Shown: positions 1 through 11,569 of the stretch, one piece after another | Position numbering within the stretch: the first letter of the stretch is position 1 | How the letters are laid out: each line of letters starts with the position of its first letter | Assembly (NCBI GenBank): GCA_964016885.1 | Contig: OZ024740.1 | Span: forward strand, 296,789,204 to 296,853,203 | Direction of reading: 5' to 3' | Origin: Eledone cirrhosa | Taxonomy: Eukaryota; Mollusca; Cephalopoda; Octopoda; Eledonidae | DNA: 64,000 nt | Translations under genes and position numbers: made by a program | Notes under the pieces: model-generated | Database searches by the model: none | What the model was told of the DNA's origin: nothing | What the model saw: only the letters and a program-made list of their open reading frames with translations

Positions 1-31
<31 letters not shown>

Positions 32-957
32 ATAAATTAGCGAGAATCGTATTTCGGCTTAAGAATTAACTAAAAACAACTTCCAAGATGTGTGGCAAGC
101 GCTCAATGATTCAGATGAACCAGAGCTACAACATACGTTAAAGGCCAAACACACTAAGACGATGGTTAAACAATCATCCTCACTGCCGTAAAAACGACCA
201 AGTAATTCGGGTCAAACCAATAAAAATATATGTGATTGAAAATTTACCCAGACCCCTGGATGATTGGTAAAATCCAGCATTTGGGTTTCTGCGACTTCTA
301 AATCAAGTACTGTCCGCTTACACAACTAATGTTAGGCTTCTGGTAAGATGTTTGAACAAGGAAGCCACTTTTTCAACATGTATTATTTCGAGTGCTAATT
401 TAAGGAATGACCGTTACCGACGCCTCGTGGGGCTCGGCAAGGGAGGCAATCCTTATTTTAGGCGGATGAATTCAGTATGTGTATAAAATTGCAAGAATGC
501 AAAACATCACATATATGTGTGTGTGTGTAAGTGAGTAGCGTGTGTGTGTTTGTTTGTATGTATGAGTGCTGGTGTCTGCGCGCGTATGTATGTGTGTGTG
601 TGCGCCTGTGTGTATATCGTAGGTATAAGTGTCAATAAGTGAGTTTTTTTGTTTTTTTATGCGCGGGGACAGAAATAATCGGACTGGATGCCCGATCACG
701 CAGTTAAACCACTGGGAGTGAGGAGCCCCTAGCCCTTGTCAGGGCATTCTTCTAGGAGAAGGCATCTCAGGAAACTGGGTTAAAACCTGCTGCTCAGTAG
801 TTACCGATGATGTTGATCTTTTCTTCTTTTCGGGTTATAGCTACTGTCGCTCAGGGAGTGGGTTTGGCTCAGTGCACAGTCTTTCCTCACTTTAAAAATA
901 TTCGTCACGCACAGGCATTGCACGATTGCATTAATTAATAATTATTAATAGTGTATT

Positions 958-1262
958 ACTGGTCTCCTTGACGGAGCTGCAGTCCTGGGTCAGAAAAAGA
1001 CCGAGGGATAGCGCTTGGAAACTGGAATATCTTCAGGCGCTCACTGCCCTTTGCCAGCTGGGCACCAGTATCGGTGGAACATCCACCTCGGCGTTCTATA
1101 GAGGACTAGTGGAGGGGAAGAGCGACGACGTTCTCGGAGAGATCCTGGGCGTCGAAGAAGATCAGCTGTTTGCTCTCTTCCGGAGAAATTTCAGCCCAGG
1201 GCCTATGGATAACTTCCAAAAATCCCTGGCCTGTCAGTGCTACCGGGGAGCGCTGCCAGTTC
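958..1262 (+). pseudogene. Truncated Tx1-like LINE ORF2 piece, unit 1
   Basis: This open frame matches the region just after the reverse transcriptase of the Tx1-like LINE at 44.4-48.1 kb, and is nearly identical to the start of the copy at 51948-52709. Shared blocks include LTELQSW, STSAFYRGLV and MDNFQKSLA. LINE homology begins at about 958 (CTGGTCTCC) and stops at the GCTGCCAGTTC block, where the 52-kb copy continues but the unit runs into a T-rich stretch. The frame opens at TTG (968) with no upstream ATG, so it is not a plausible independent gene. Unit 1 shares RRNFSP and CMDNSTS variants with unit 4. Confidence 0.85.
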
Positions 1263-1950
1263 TTTTTTTCTCTTTATTTATAACTAGCAGTGTATCCCGG
1301 CATTGCATGGATAACAGCACCTCCAATGAGAAACCTTTATTTGTGAGTGCCTGTTAAAAACTCACGAAAATATACTGATAGGAAAGTTGTTTTATTTGGA
1401 GACAATTAAGAAGTTGAAAGTACAAGTTAGCTGTCTACGTGCATTGTTCATAGCAATATTCTTGAGCCCCTTCTTTTCATACTCCTCTGTTTTGGCCTTT
1501 TGGAGTAAATGTGAAAGAGAAATTCACAGGTTAAGTTGGCAGAAGATTCCAGTGTCATAGCAGTAAGGCGTAGGCTACTTACCTCAAAAGTTCATTCGCA
1601 CTCTTTCCACTAAGTTACTCTTTCTCTCTATCCCTCTCGATGCAGTCCCTTGCGAATTTCTCACGTAGGCCTGGTGTAGATTTGCACCCAATCCATCTAC
1701 CCGATGCACATGTCCGCTTTGTATGGCTTTTGGAGGAAGGAGTGACCAGCAGTACGTTGTTCGGTATTATTACGAAAAGGTGTAGCAGAGAATCACGTGT
1801 GAACTAACAGCACGGGGGGAAACTGCTTACCTCGAAGATTCATCCGCCATCGTTCTTGTCAATTCTCCGTTTAGTTGGTATTTGTTGGTCTACAGTTAAA
1901 TGAATGGCGCACAAAGGGTCAATGTTTATTGGCAAGAAGATTTTTTAATA

Positions 1951-2127
1951 ATTGTTTCTACTTTAGGCACAAGGCGAGCAATTAACCAGTACATTACTGG
2001 TACTTTATTTCATCGACGCCGTAAGGATGAAAGGCAAAGTTAACCTCGGCGGGATTTGAACTCAGACTGTAAAGAGACGTAACTATGCTAGAAAGCATTG
2101 CGTCCAACCCTCTACCGATACTGTAAT
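1951..2127 (-). repeat. tRNA-derived SINE fragment a (unit 1; same place in every unit)
   Basis: On the minus strand it carries a B-box-like GTTCAAATCCC and a body ending at CTAAAGTAGAAACAATT. It matches the separate SINE at 37864-38049. It abuts the main TA tract of the unit and recurs in units 1-9. Confidence 0.8.
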
Positions 2128-2157
2128 AAAAGACGGGTTAAAGCGATCAATAACGTA

Positions 2158-2235
<78 letters not shown>

Positions 2236-3048
2236 TACATATATATATATATATATGTGTGTGTATGTATGCATATATATATGTGTGTGTGTCTGTATGT
2301 ATGTATGTGTATGTGTATGTATGTATCTGGATAAGGGACCCTATAGATAGGACAACACACGCTGTCTTTTCGTGGGTTAAGTTTTTAATTAATTTTTGTA
2401 TTCTGAAACATCAAAATACAACAATTTTTTGGTCACTGGACTCGGGAATGTCATGACAGAAGTTTGTGGAAGTTACACAAATATTTTCGTATATTTTACC
2501 AGGGCAATCCTTATTTATATTTTACATTTTACATTTACTTACATCTCAATATAACATGGCTAAAAAAAATTCAAATTTTGCAAAGAGAAGAAAACTGAAC
2601 TACATGCATCTCACTGCCGCCCCCACAATTACGTGTACACTCTCTCCCTACCACCACATTTACATTTACACACCCTATCTAGACTAAAGTTACCGACCTG
2701 TTGTCCAACACTCTACTCTGTGTTGAATGTGTGTGTGTATATATATATATATGTGTGTATGTATATGTGTGTATATACATGACTCAGTCAAACAACCTGA
2801 TTTCAACCCAAATATCTACAACAACAACACCGGCACTGATGTTTACAGCAACAACAGCTTCAGAATGAATTGAAATGAACATTTACAACAACCACAGCGG
2901 CATCAGACGATAAGAAAAAACAACAAAAAACAAAAAAACTCAAAATATCAAAACACACACACACAACACAACAACAACATCAACTGCCACCAACATCACC
3001 ACCACCAGCGACCGGGCCTTAAGAAAACAACAACTTTAATAATAATAA

Positions 3049-3175
3049 TTGTTCTGCTTTCGTGCATTACTGGTGCTCTCTTTTGTTGACTCCGTGGGGA
3101 TGAAAGGCAAGGTTGACCTCGGCGGGATTTGAGCTCAGAGAGTGGAGAGCCATTGCTTCATGCTGTAAAACAATT
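3049..3175 (-). repeat. Second SINE fragment b (unit 1; same place in every unit)
   Basis: A shorter, more diverged relative of fragment a, with the shared block GATGAAAGGCAAGGTTGACC and GGCGGGATTTGAGCTCAGAG. It follows an AATAATAATAATT stretch and recurs in every complete unit. Confidence 0.7.
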
Positions 3176-4221
3176 ATAATAATACTGAACTGTAACACGA
3201 ACGGCTTCAACTATACGAACTCTTGAAAGTCAACAGTTGACATAATCTTGTAATCTTGTATCAGTAATGACGGTAATATATATTTATATATATATATATA
3301 TATAAATTAGCGAGAATCGTATTTCGGCTTAGGAATTAACTAAAAACAACTTCCAAGATGTGTGGCAAGCGCTCAATGATTCAGATGAACCAGAGCTACA
3401 ACATACGTTAAAGGCCAAACACACTGAGACGATGGTTAAACAATCATCCTCACTGCCGTAAAAACGACCAAGTAATTCGGGTCAAACCAATGAAAATATA
3501 TGTGATTGAAAATTTACCCAGGCCCCTGGATGATTGGTAAAATCCAGCATTTGGGTTTCTGCGACTTCTAAATCAAGTGCTGTCCGCTTACACAACTAAT
3601 GTTAGGCTTCTGGTAAGATGTTTGAACAAGGAAGCCACTTTTTCAACATGTATTAGTTCGAGTGCTAATTTAAGGAATGACCGTTACCGACGCCTCGTGG
3701 GGATCGGCAAGGGAGGCAATCCTTATTTTAGGCGGATGAATTCAGTATGTGTATAAAATTGCAAGAATGCAAAACATCACATATATGTGTGTGTGTGTAA
3801 GTGAGTAGCGTGTGTGTGTTTGTTTGTATGTATGAGTGCTGGTGTCTGCGCGCGTATGTATGTGTGTGTGTGCGCGTGTGTGTATATCGTAGGTATAAGT
3901 GTCAATAAGTGAGTTTTTTTGTTTTTTTATGCGCGGGGACAGAAATAATCGGACTGGATGCCCGATCACGCAGTTAAACCACTGGGAGTGAGGAACCCCT
4001 AGCCCTTGTCTAGGAGAAGGCATCTCAGGAAACTGGGTTAATTCCGACATAAAACATGCGGCTCAATAGTTACCGATGATGTTGATCTTTTCTTCTTTTC
4101 GGGTTATAGCTACTGTCGCTCAGGGAGTGGGTTTGGCTCAGTGCACAGTCTTTCCTCACTTTGAAAATATTCGTCACGCACAGGCATTGCACGATTGCAT
4201 TAATTAATAATTATTAATAGT

Positions 4222-4518
4222 GTATTGACGGTGCTGCAGTCCTGGGTCAGAAAAAGACCGAGGGATAGCGCTTGGAAACTGGAATATCTTCAGGCGCTCA
4301 CTGCCCTTTGCCAGCTGGGCACCAGTATCGGTGGAACATCCACCTCGGCGTTCTATAGAGGACTAGTGGAGGGGAAGAGCGACGACGTTCTCGGAGAAAT
4401 CCTGGGCATCGAAGAAGATCAGCTGTTTGCTCTCTTCCGGAGAACTTTCAGCCCAGGGCCTATGGATAACTTCCAAAAATCCCTGGCCTGTCAGTGCTAC
4501 CGGGGAGCGCTGCCAGTT
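4222..4518 (+). pseudogene. Truncated Tx1-like LINE ORF2 piece, unit 2
   Basis: Same fragment as in unit 1. The first bases of the LINE part are missing and the sequence goes straight from GTGTA to TTGACGGTGCTGCAG. It has no ATG start. The frame ends soon after the T-run at 4517-4526. Confidence 0.82.
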
Positions 4519-5413
4519 TTTTTTTCTCTTTATTTATAACTAGCAGTGTATCCTGGCATTGCATGGGTAATAGCACCTCCAATGAGAAACCTTTATTTGT
4601 GAGTGCCTGTTAAAAACTAACGAAAATATACTGATAGGAAAGTTGTTTTATTTGGAGACAATTAAGAAGTTGAAAGTACAATTTAGCTGTCTACGTGCAT
4701 TGTTCATAGCAATATTCTTGAGCCCCTTCTTTTCATACTCCTCTGTTTTGGCCTTTTGGAGTAAATGTGAAAGAGAAATTCACAGGTTAAGTTGGCAGAA
4801 GATTCCAGTGTCATAGCAGTAAGGCGTAGGCTACTTACCTCAAAAGTTCATTCGCACTCTTTCCACTAAGTTACTCTTTCTCTCTATCCCTCTCGATGCA
4901 GTCCCTTGCGAATTTCTCACGTAGGCCTGGTGTAGATTTGCACCCAATCCATCTACCCGATGCACATGTCCGCTTTGTATGGCTTTTGGAGGAAGGAGTG
5001 ACCAGCAGTACGTTGTTCGGTATTATTACGTAAAGGTGTAGCAGAGAATCACGTGTGAACTAACAGCACGGGGGGAAACTGCTTACCTCGAAGATTCATC
5101 CACCATCGTTCTTGTCAATTCTCCGTTTAGTTGGTATTTGTTGGTCTACAGTTAAACGAATGGCGCACAAAGGGTCAATGTTTATTGGCAAGAAGTTTTT
5201 TTAATAATTGTTTCTACTTTAGGCACAAGGCGAGCAATTAACCAGTACATTACTGGTACTTTATTTCATCGACGCCGTAAGGATGAAAGGCAAAGTTTAC
5301 CTCGGCGGGATTTGAACTCAGACTGTAAAGGGACGTAACTATGCTAGAAAGCATTGCGTCCAACCCTCTACCGATACTGTAATAAAAGACGGGTTAAAGC
5401 GATCAATAATGTA

Positions 5414-5473
<60 letters not shown>

Positions 5474-5476
<3 letters not shown>

Positions 5477-5707
5477 AATAACAAAGAACGCCTATAGCAT
5501 ATGCATATCTTTACTTGCTAACATTGTTTCATCCGCACTATAAGTGGGACTCATCAGAGCATAAAGGTTAATTACATACCATACAAGCAATAACAAATCC
5601 AAGACATTGAAGAATGAAAAATAATAATAGACGATAAAGGATATTAAGGAAGTAAAAGTAAAAGTAAAGATAAGAATAAAAATAAAAATAAAAATAAAAA
5701 TAAGATA
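5474..5707 (-). repeat. PLE1 pseudo-LTR, 3' copy
   Basis: Direct repeat of 10350-10585: shared start ATAATAAATAACAAAGAACG, shared hammerhead, then an AAAATA-rich tail where the two copies part. Confidence 0.85.
5509..5566 (-). ncRNA. Hammerhead ribozyme motif (type I, minimal stem III), PLE1 3' repeat
   Basis: On the minus strand the order is stem I (CUUUA...GCU), CUGAUGA core, stem II (GUCC with a bulged C, CAC, loop UUAUA, GUG, GGAU), GAAA core, a 2-bp stem III with loop AAU, cleavage triplet GUU, and the return of stem I (AGC...UAAAG). Both conserved cores are intact and all three stems can form. Hammerheads with a very short stem III are established in Penelope-like terminal repeats. Activity is inferred, not shown. 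Confidence 0.82.
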
Positions 5708-6238
5708 ATAAAATAAACAATGAAAAATAAAAAAATGAAAAATAAGGGGTGCTATCAGTCACAGTTGGGCTGGGTGCTGTCAACATATAGTTACATACAA
5801 GCATACACATGGATAAGAGAACAGACAAGAGTAGATGAGATAGATAGGATTAGGTAAGAGTAGGTAAAAAATAGGTGAAAAACAGACTTATAATATATAT
5901 AAGAAAATATAAAGAAATACATAACAAACTTACATATAAACTATAAAATATACAGATAATAGTGATACAGGGTAAGGAATGAGATAAAATAATATAAAAT
6001 TAAAATTAAAATTATATAAAATAGAACATAATATAATATAATCATAAAATAAGATAAAATAAGGTAAACTAAAATAAAATAAAATAGACTAAATTAAAAT
6101 AATATAATATAAGATATAATTAAATGTAATTAAATAAATAAATAAATAAATAAATAAAGTTAAATAAATAAATAAAATTAAAATTAAAAGTAAAATTAAA
6201 TTTAAATAAATAAATAAATAAATAAGTAAATAAATAAG

Positions 6239-6273
<35 letters not shown>

Positions 6274-7222
6274 ATGGAATTAAATAAGTAAATAAATAAA
6301 ATTAGATAACATGAAATGAAATAAAATAAAATAAAATGAAATAAAGTAAATTGAGATAAGATATATATTTTTTTAGAATATATCTCCTGAATATATCAGG
6401 GGCCCACGAAGGCACTAATTGTCACAGTTATGTGTATCACTTGACCATTGCAAGGCAATGGAGGCGTCCCAGGTTGGGCAGTCTCAAAAGTTCACTCGAA
6501 AGTCGCGGGTGTGCATTCACACAGTTGAGCGGTGGGGTAATCACAAACCGGTTCACACCCGGGCAGGAGTCCAATGGTCAGAGAGAGGTGCATCGAAGGA
6601 AGGTAGGAGAATTCACGTGCATTAGCAAGCGAGGTGCAGGCGGGTTAGCCAAAGCAAGCAGACACTGTTGGAGCGCATACAAAAGATATATAAAAAGACA
6701 GAAGATATATAAAAAATAGCTTCAAGAGCCATTAAGTCACCGCATTGGGACATCACAAGATTGTACACATCAATATGTTCAGCACGTATATGCACATATA
6801 CACACCACATGCATATGCAGAGACGGTATACATATATATATATATTTTTTTTTATATACAGACATATACAACCACCTACACCCATACACATATAAATGTA
6901 TACACGGACACACACGCACACACACACAGCGTAGGACACCCGGGTCAAAGCTGATATTAAACACCGAAATACCACATTAGGCCAGACCCACCACCACGGA
7001 TAATACATTCAAAATAAATACATACGATGAGATGTAGTAAAATAAAGTTGAAATCCTACGGAGATAATCATGTCCGCACGTGCCATTGCCCGATTCAAGT
7101 GTACACAGACCGTTAGTAACTACGGAGGGCTATCGGGGCCAAAACGTTACTTTCGGGATCATAACAACGACCGTCAATATATGGAAGGCCGATCGTGCTA
7201 GAAAGACTACAACCCCGGGCAA

Positions 7223-7694
7223 GAGCTCCCAGAAGTCAGCCTGTAGATCTTAAACCACAGAATATGAGGGCAACACGTACATGCGCCACGTATCCACTGC
7301 TTACGGCGGGATGGCACAGGTCCGCCCACAGTTACAGGCTAAATTTCTATTAGTGCAGCCTAAATCACAGTACACGCTTTACATAAATACATTACATCAC
7401 AACTCATGCGCATACAGAGGTACAGATCCACAAGATATACGTCAGGATAGACCCACCAATGCACCAATGGTGGGTAGGCGAGCGTGGATGGGTTACATCC
7501 GCTGTGCCAAACAGGGGTGCTTATTAACATACACCCCCACTCACCTGTACACCCCAATATCCAGATCAATATCCTCCCACAGGCATACGTATACATTCAC
7601 CGACTCATATACATAGACGACCAACAATAGGAGACAGTTACACACAATCAGAGACAGTTACACAAGACAGCCCAACTGGAGGAATAAGGAAGTG
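7223..7694 (-). other. PLE1 3' untranslated region
   Basis: This lies between the inverted-repeat arm and the end of the endonuclease frame. No coding signal is recognised; the open frames here lack any family resemblance. Confidence 0.5.
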
Positions 7695-9027
7695 CTAGCT
7701 AACAGGTTTAAAGTAGAAGAAAGAGCTTAATATTCGGTGGGGGCAAGAGGAAAATATTTCAGACTTTCTATTTAGTAGAGGGCATTTAGCAAATATAATA
7801 GAGTGGGATTCGGCAAGGCATAGGTTACATACTCTATTATGAGGAGTATATGGATGGGATTTAGCAACCTGCCGCCAAGTAAGTGTGTAATGTGTTCGTG
7901 CATTTTTTAAATTATGGACGTACGCTGACAAGGAGGTGGAGTTCCTCAGTTTATTATGTCTAAAAGTGCATTGGTGAGAGTTAAACCTGGTCTTAAAGGG
8001 GGGTGGAGGTTGATCCTATATAGGTCTTAGTGGACGCCGTAGTTACTACATCACACGCATAAACTATGTTTCTAACAAGGCAGAAACCATTCAGGGGGCA
8101 GCCTGAAGCCCTTCTACAGTTACAACCTCTGGTGATGCTATTCTCAGAATGATCACCACTTGTGTTTCTGCCCACTCTGTCCACTACCGTGTTTTCCCCT
8201 AGGCTTAGGTCGTCCAGGCCTTCTTTTATTTTCTTATTATTAGTAATGGCCAGATGAGAGGCCAGATTTTGGGTTGTAGAATACGAAAGTTTAACAACAT
8301 TCTTATTGAGGATAGAGTGGTACCTATTACCATGAGGGAAGTTCCTTTCTAACACAGAGAAGAAGGCCCTAGGAATATTTATAGCCACTTCAGAATTAAA
8401 AGGGGGGTTGAAGTATGTATTCAATCTTCTTCTATTCTTTTTAATCTTTCTATTTCCATCAGTATTATTAGCATTATTATTTCTACGGTTCCTATGCTCA
8501 CCTAGTCTATGCGGGAAGCTGCGAGGCCTACCATTGCTATTACTTAGACTAATGGTGCCCTGCTGGTTCATTCCACCGGCATCTAGAAACCTCCCATTCG
8601 CGACACCTCTATTGCTATTACTTAGACTAATGGTGCCCTGCTGCTTCATTCCACCGGCATTTAGAATCCTCCCATTCGCGACACCTCCATTACCAATGGA
8701 CATATTATGTGTTATAACAACACTGGTAGAGCTACTATTAGGACTATTATTTCCCTGGGTGTAATACAATTTGTCCCTAAAGCCGGATCTAGCTAAGGCA
8801 TCATTATAGTAATCAGCCTGCGAGTCAAACGCCTCCTCACTATGTGAGAGTGAACTTATTCTGTTAGATACGCCCTTCAGTATACCGCTGATGACCGACC
8901 TAGGGTGGTTAGAGTTGGTATTCACGTAAGTCTGCAATTCATTAGGCTTATGGTACGGTGTGTACGTATGGTTATCCAAGTCCAATGTAACATCCAGGAA
9001 GTTTACAGTTCTATCATTTATATCCAT
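7695..9027 (-). pseudogene. PLE1 linker and GIY-YIG endonuclease (frameshifted)
   Basis: C-terminal half of the Penelope polyprotein. It starts at the post-RT block MDINDRTVNFLDVTLDL (about 9027), followed by a low-complexity Ser/Asn/Gly-rich linker that includes two 26-residue repeats. A basic stretch and the block RRRLNTYFNP follow, then the Cys cluster CNCRRASGCPLNGFC (about 8110-8065) and the GIY-YIG core IVYAC...TYIGST (about 8060-8005). A frameshift in a run of seven C (minus strand, about 7996-8002) ends that frame. The remainder continues in another frame at 7931-7695 with CNLCLAESHSIIF, LLNRKSEI and a final CPH motif. The Cys cluster plus GIY-YIG arrangement fits the endonuclease-bearing Penelope lineage. 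The enzyme would nick target DNA to prime reverse transcription. Confidence 0.85.
8533..8688 (-). repeat. Two 78-bp tandem repeats inside the PLE1 linker
   Basis: ATTGCTATTA recurs exactly 78 bp apart (8533 and 8611). The unit is 26 codons, so the frame is kept; both translated copies contain GVANGR and QQGTISLSNSN. Confidence 0.9.
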
Positions 9028-10131
9028 AGTAATGGATAGGTTAAATGTTTTAAAAAACTATGCAGCTTTTTCCTAATGCGCACTATATTATACTTACTAG
9101 TATCTATGGAGAGTAGGGCGTCATCCCGGTACAACCCGCCCCTAAGGAAAGGGAAGTTACTATGCAGTTCATTGAGGAGGTATAGCCCAACTAAGTCGGT
9201 GACTTGAGCAGAGTCACTCGACCCCATAGTAATGTCAAAATTATCAGGTGTGTTTTTTCTCGTCCATAGATTATCCTCAAACATGATAATGGTTTTACGT
9301 GCAGCGAGAACAATATCTATCTGTGGCCTTGTAATTGCCCCCCTCTGCATGGCTAGGATGAGGGCCTTATTGAGGATAATAGGAGATATAGATGTATAAT
9401 AAGCATCAATATCAAATTGGATGAATTTGAGTGAGTCACGACCACAATCCGTAGAGAACCACGTAATGACCTCACTAGTGTTACCCCAAAGCTCAAGGAA
9501 AGTTTTTTCTCTAACCAGGGGAATAACGCTATCCAAGATTCCCTTACTAATAATCCCCAGGTCAGACTTGGAGGGGCAGATAAGCCTAACTGAGGGTCTG
9601 CTAATAAAATCTTCCTTGTGGTCCTTGAGGGTGAATCTAGGCTGCTTGGGGTAATAAGGCTGAGTGTGTTTATCCAGACCTAGTTTTACCACTATGTTAT
9701 ACCCCTCCAGATTAATATTATCTAAATTACTCTGCGTTGTTTTTTTGTAGTTCCTATGTAGTTCATTATAAATGAAGCCTCGATAGGTTTTATAATCCAT
9801 ACTATATAAGTTTTTAGTTTTGTCAGAGGGGACCAGAATGGATTTATTATCCCTAAAGTCCCTAACGATTGAAGTTAGTTTACTCTGAAATTTATTGGTA
9901 CATCTAGATTTTTTATATCTAATATTCCTAACAAGGGATAATAGCTCACTTTCGAAGTTATCCAACAGGCTATTATGCGGGGGGCTCCTATAGGTCTTAA
10001 ATCCATAATTATTAAAACTACGCCTCTCTTCAGGGCTATCATACTTCTTATCAAAATGGAACGCACGCCACCGAACACGTTTTACGAATGAGTTTATGCT
10101 AGTTATCAGTGATTTCTCATATGAGATTTTA
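9018..10131 (-). pseudogene. PLE1 reverse transcriptase (frameshifted)
   Basis: Penelope-type RT. The frame is open from about 10131 (SYEKSLITSINSFVKR) with no ATG in this stretch, and runs to 9018. Motifs in order are LKDHKEDFISRPSVRLICPS with KSDLGIISK, motif A FDIDAYYTSIS (about 9415-9383), motif B MGSSDSAQVTD with LVGLYLL, and the catalytic GLYRDDAL (about 9145-9120). The first and third blocks are Penelope signatures that distinguish it from LINE or LTR RTs. A +1/-1 shift in a T/A run at about 9040-9055 moves the next part (SFFKTFNLSITMD by comparison with PLE2) into the frame of 7993-9027. A 12-G run at 10132-10143 marks a probable second shift at the N terminus. Confidence 0.88.
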
Positions 10132-10349
10132 GGGGGGGGGGGGAATATTCTTCAAGGAAATGGGTAAGTATGTCTTTGTTAGCATACTGCTTGATAATAT
10201 ACAAGGACACAAATCCGCGTATATCAAAGTTTAAGCTCAACCAGTGGGAGCCGTATAGTATACTAGAGAGAGGATCAGGGGTGTATAACACTCCACTTAT
10301 CCAGCAGGCAGTATAAGGTTAGCTCAATGTCTGAGGACAGAGCCGTGAT

Positions 10350-10585
10350 ATAATAAATAACAAAGAACGCCTACAGCATATGCATATCTTTACTTGCTAA
10401 CATTGTTTCATCCGCACTATAAGTGGGACTCATCAGAGCATAAAGGTTAATTACATACCATACAAGCAATAACAAATCCAAGACATTGAAGAATGAAAAA
10501 TAATAATAGACGATAAAGGATATTAAGGAAGTAAAAGTAAAAGTAAAGATAAGAATAAAAATAAAAATAAAAATGAAAATAAAAA
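10350..10585 (-). repeat. PLE1 pseudo-LTR, 5' copy
   Basis: Direct repeat of 5474-5707. It ends at the junction where the inverted arm begins (AAAAATT|GCCCGGGG). Confidence 0.85.
10388..10445 (-). ncRNA. Hammerhead ribozyme motif, PLE1 5' repeat
   Basis: Second copy of the motif at 5509-5566, in the same orientation as the PLE1 coding strand. CUGAUGA and GAAA cores are intact, with the same bulged stem II and the GUU cleavage triplet. Confidence 0.82.
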
Positions 10586-11534
10586 TTGCCCGGGGTTGTA
10601 GTCTTTCTAGCACGATCGGCCTTCCATATATTGACGGTCGTTGTTATGATCCCGAAAGTAACGTTTTGGCCCCGATAGCCCTCCGTAGTTACTAACGGTC
10701 TGTGTACACTTGAATCGGGCAATGGCACGTGCGGACATGATTATCTCCGTAGGATTTCAACTTTATTTTACTACATCTCATCGTATGTATTTATTTTGAA
10801 TGTATTATCCGTGGTGGTGGGTCTGGCCTAATGTGGTATTTCGGTGTTTAATATCAGCTTTGACCCGGGTGTCCTACGCTGTGTGTGTGTGCGTGTGTGT
10901 CCGTGTATACATTTATATGTGTATGGGTGTAGGTGGTTGTATATGTCTGTATATAAAAAAAAATATATATATATATGTATACCGTCTCTGCATATGCATG
11001 TGGTGTGTATATGTGCATATACGTGCTGAACATATTGATGTGTACAATCTTGTGATGTCCCAATGCGGTGACTTAATGGCTCTTGAAGCTATTTTTTATA
11101 TATCTTCTGTCTTTTTATATATCTTTTGTATGCGCTCCAACAGTGTCTGCTTGCTTTGGCTAACCCGCCTGCACCTCGCTTGCTAATGCACGTGAATTCT
11201 CCTACCTTCCTTCGATGCACCTCTCTCTGACCATTGGACTCCTGCCCGGGTGTGAACCGGTTTGTGATTACCCCACGGCTCAACTGTGTGAATGCACACC
11301 CGCGACTTTCGAGTGAACTTTTGAGACTGCCCAACCTGGGACGCCTCCATTGCCTTGCAATGGTCAAGTGATACACATAACTGTGACAATTAGTGCCTTC
11401 GTGGGCCCCTGATATATTCAGGAGATATATTCTAAAAAAATATATATCTTATCTCAATTTACTTTATTTCATTTTATTTTATTTTATTTCATTTCATGTT
11501 ATCTAATTTTATTTATTTACTTATTTAATTCCAT

Positions 11535-11569
<35 letters not shown>

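Larger units (their letters stand above)
34..3303 (+). repeat. Macrosatellite unit 1 (about 3.27 kb)
   Basis: First full unit of a ten-unit tandem array; the TA tract at 1-33 is the tail of an earlier unit outside the window. It starts after the TA tract at AAATTAGCGAG. Order within the unit: AT-rich unique DNA (34-490), TG-rich microsatellite (500-640), flank (660-957), 5'-truncated Tx1-like LINE piece (958-1262), unrecognised DNA with splice-like motifs (1263-1950), SINE fragment a (1951-2127), TA tract (2160-2232), TATG/TG repeats (2250-2330), unrecognised DNA (2336-2725), TG/TA repeat (2728-2780), A/C-rich CAA repeats (2815-3010), SINE fragment b (3049-3175), and a closing TA tract (3272-3303). 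The same order recurs in all later units. No ATG-initiated gene is supported. Confidence 0.93.
5474..7222 (+). repeat. Left arm of the 1.75-kb PLE1 inverted repeat
   Basis: Pairs with 10586-12345 in reverse complement. The shared content includes the hammerhead, an AAATAAAT-rich tract (5640-6360), a block at 6400-6720, TG/CA repeats (6780-6930) and the GC-richer block 6960-7222. Translated frames in the two arms differ at only an occasional residue, so the arms are nearly identical. Confidence 0.85.

Noticed and set aside
472..699. His/Thr-rich minus-strand frames in each unit (about 75 codons)
   Set aside because: They are translated CA repeats; the short non-repeat part varies between units without constraint.
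968..1357. 129-codon open frame repeated in most units as a possible multicopy gene
   Set aside because: It begins at TTG with no in-frame ATG upstream, matches the inside of a LINE ORF, stops in unit 3, and its last 30 codons are unrelated low-constraint sequence. Openness across units is explained by recent copying.
2083..2360. Tyr/Ile- and Cys/Val-rich open frames in TA/TG tracts, here and at every similar tract
   Set aside because: They are translations of simple repeats and have no gene features.
5705..6360. AAAT-rich tract as a replication origin or matrix attachment site
   Set aside because: It is part of the Penelope terminal repeat and occurs again in the inverted arm; nothing specific supports such a role.
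6622..7008. 128-codon frame found in both arms of the PLE1 inverted repeat
   Set aside because: Presence in both arms follows from the inverted duplication; half of it is translated TG repeats and no family is recognised.
8408..8764. 118-codon plus-strand frame over the PLE1 linker
   Set aside because: Shadow of the minus-strand Penelope frame.
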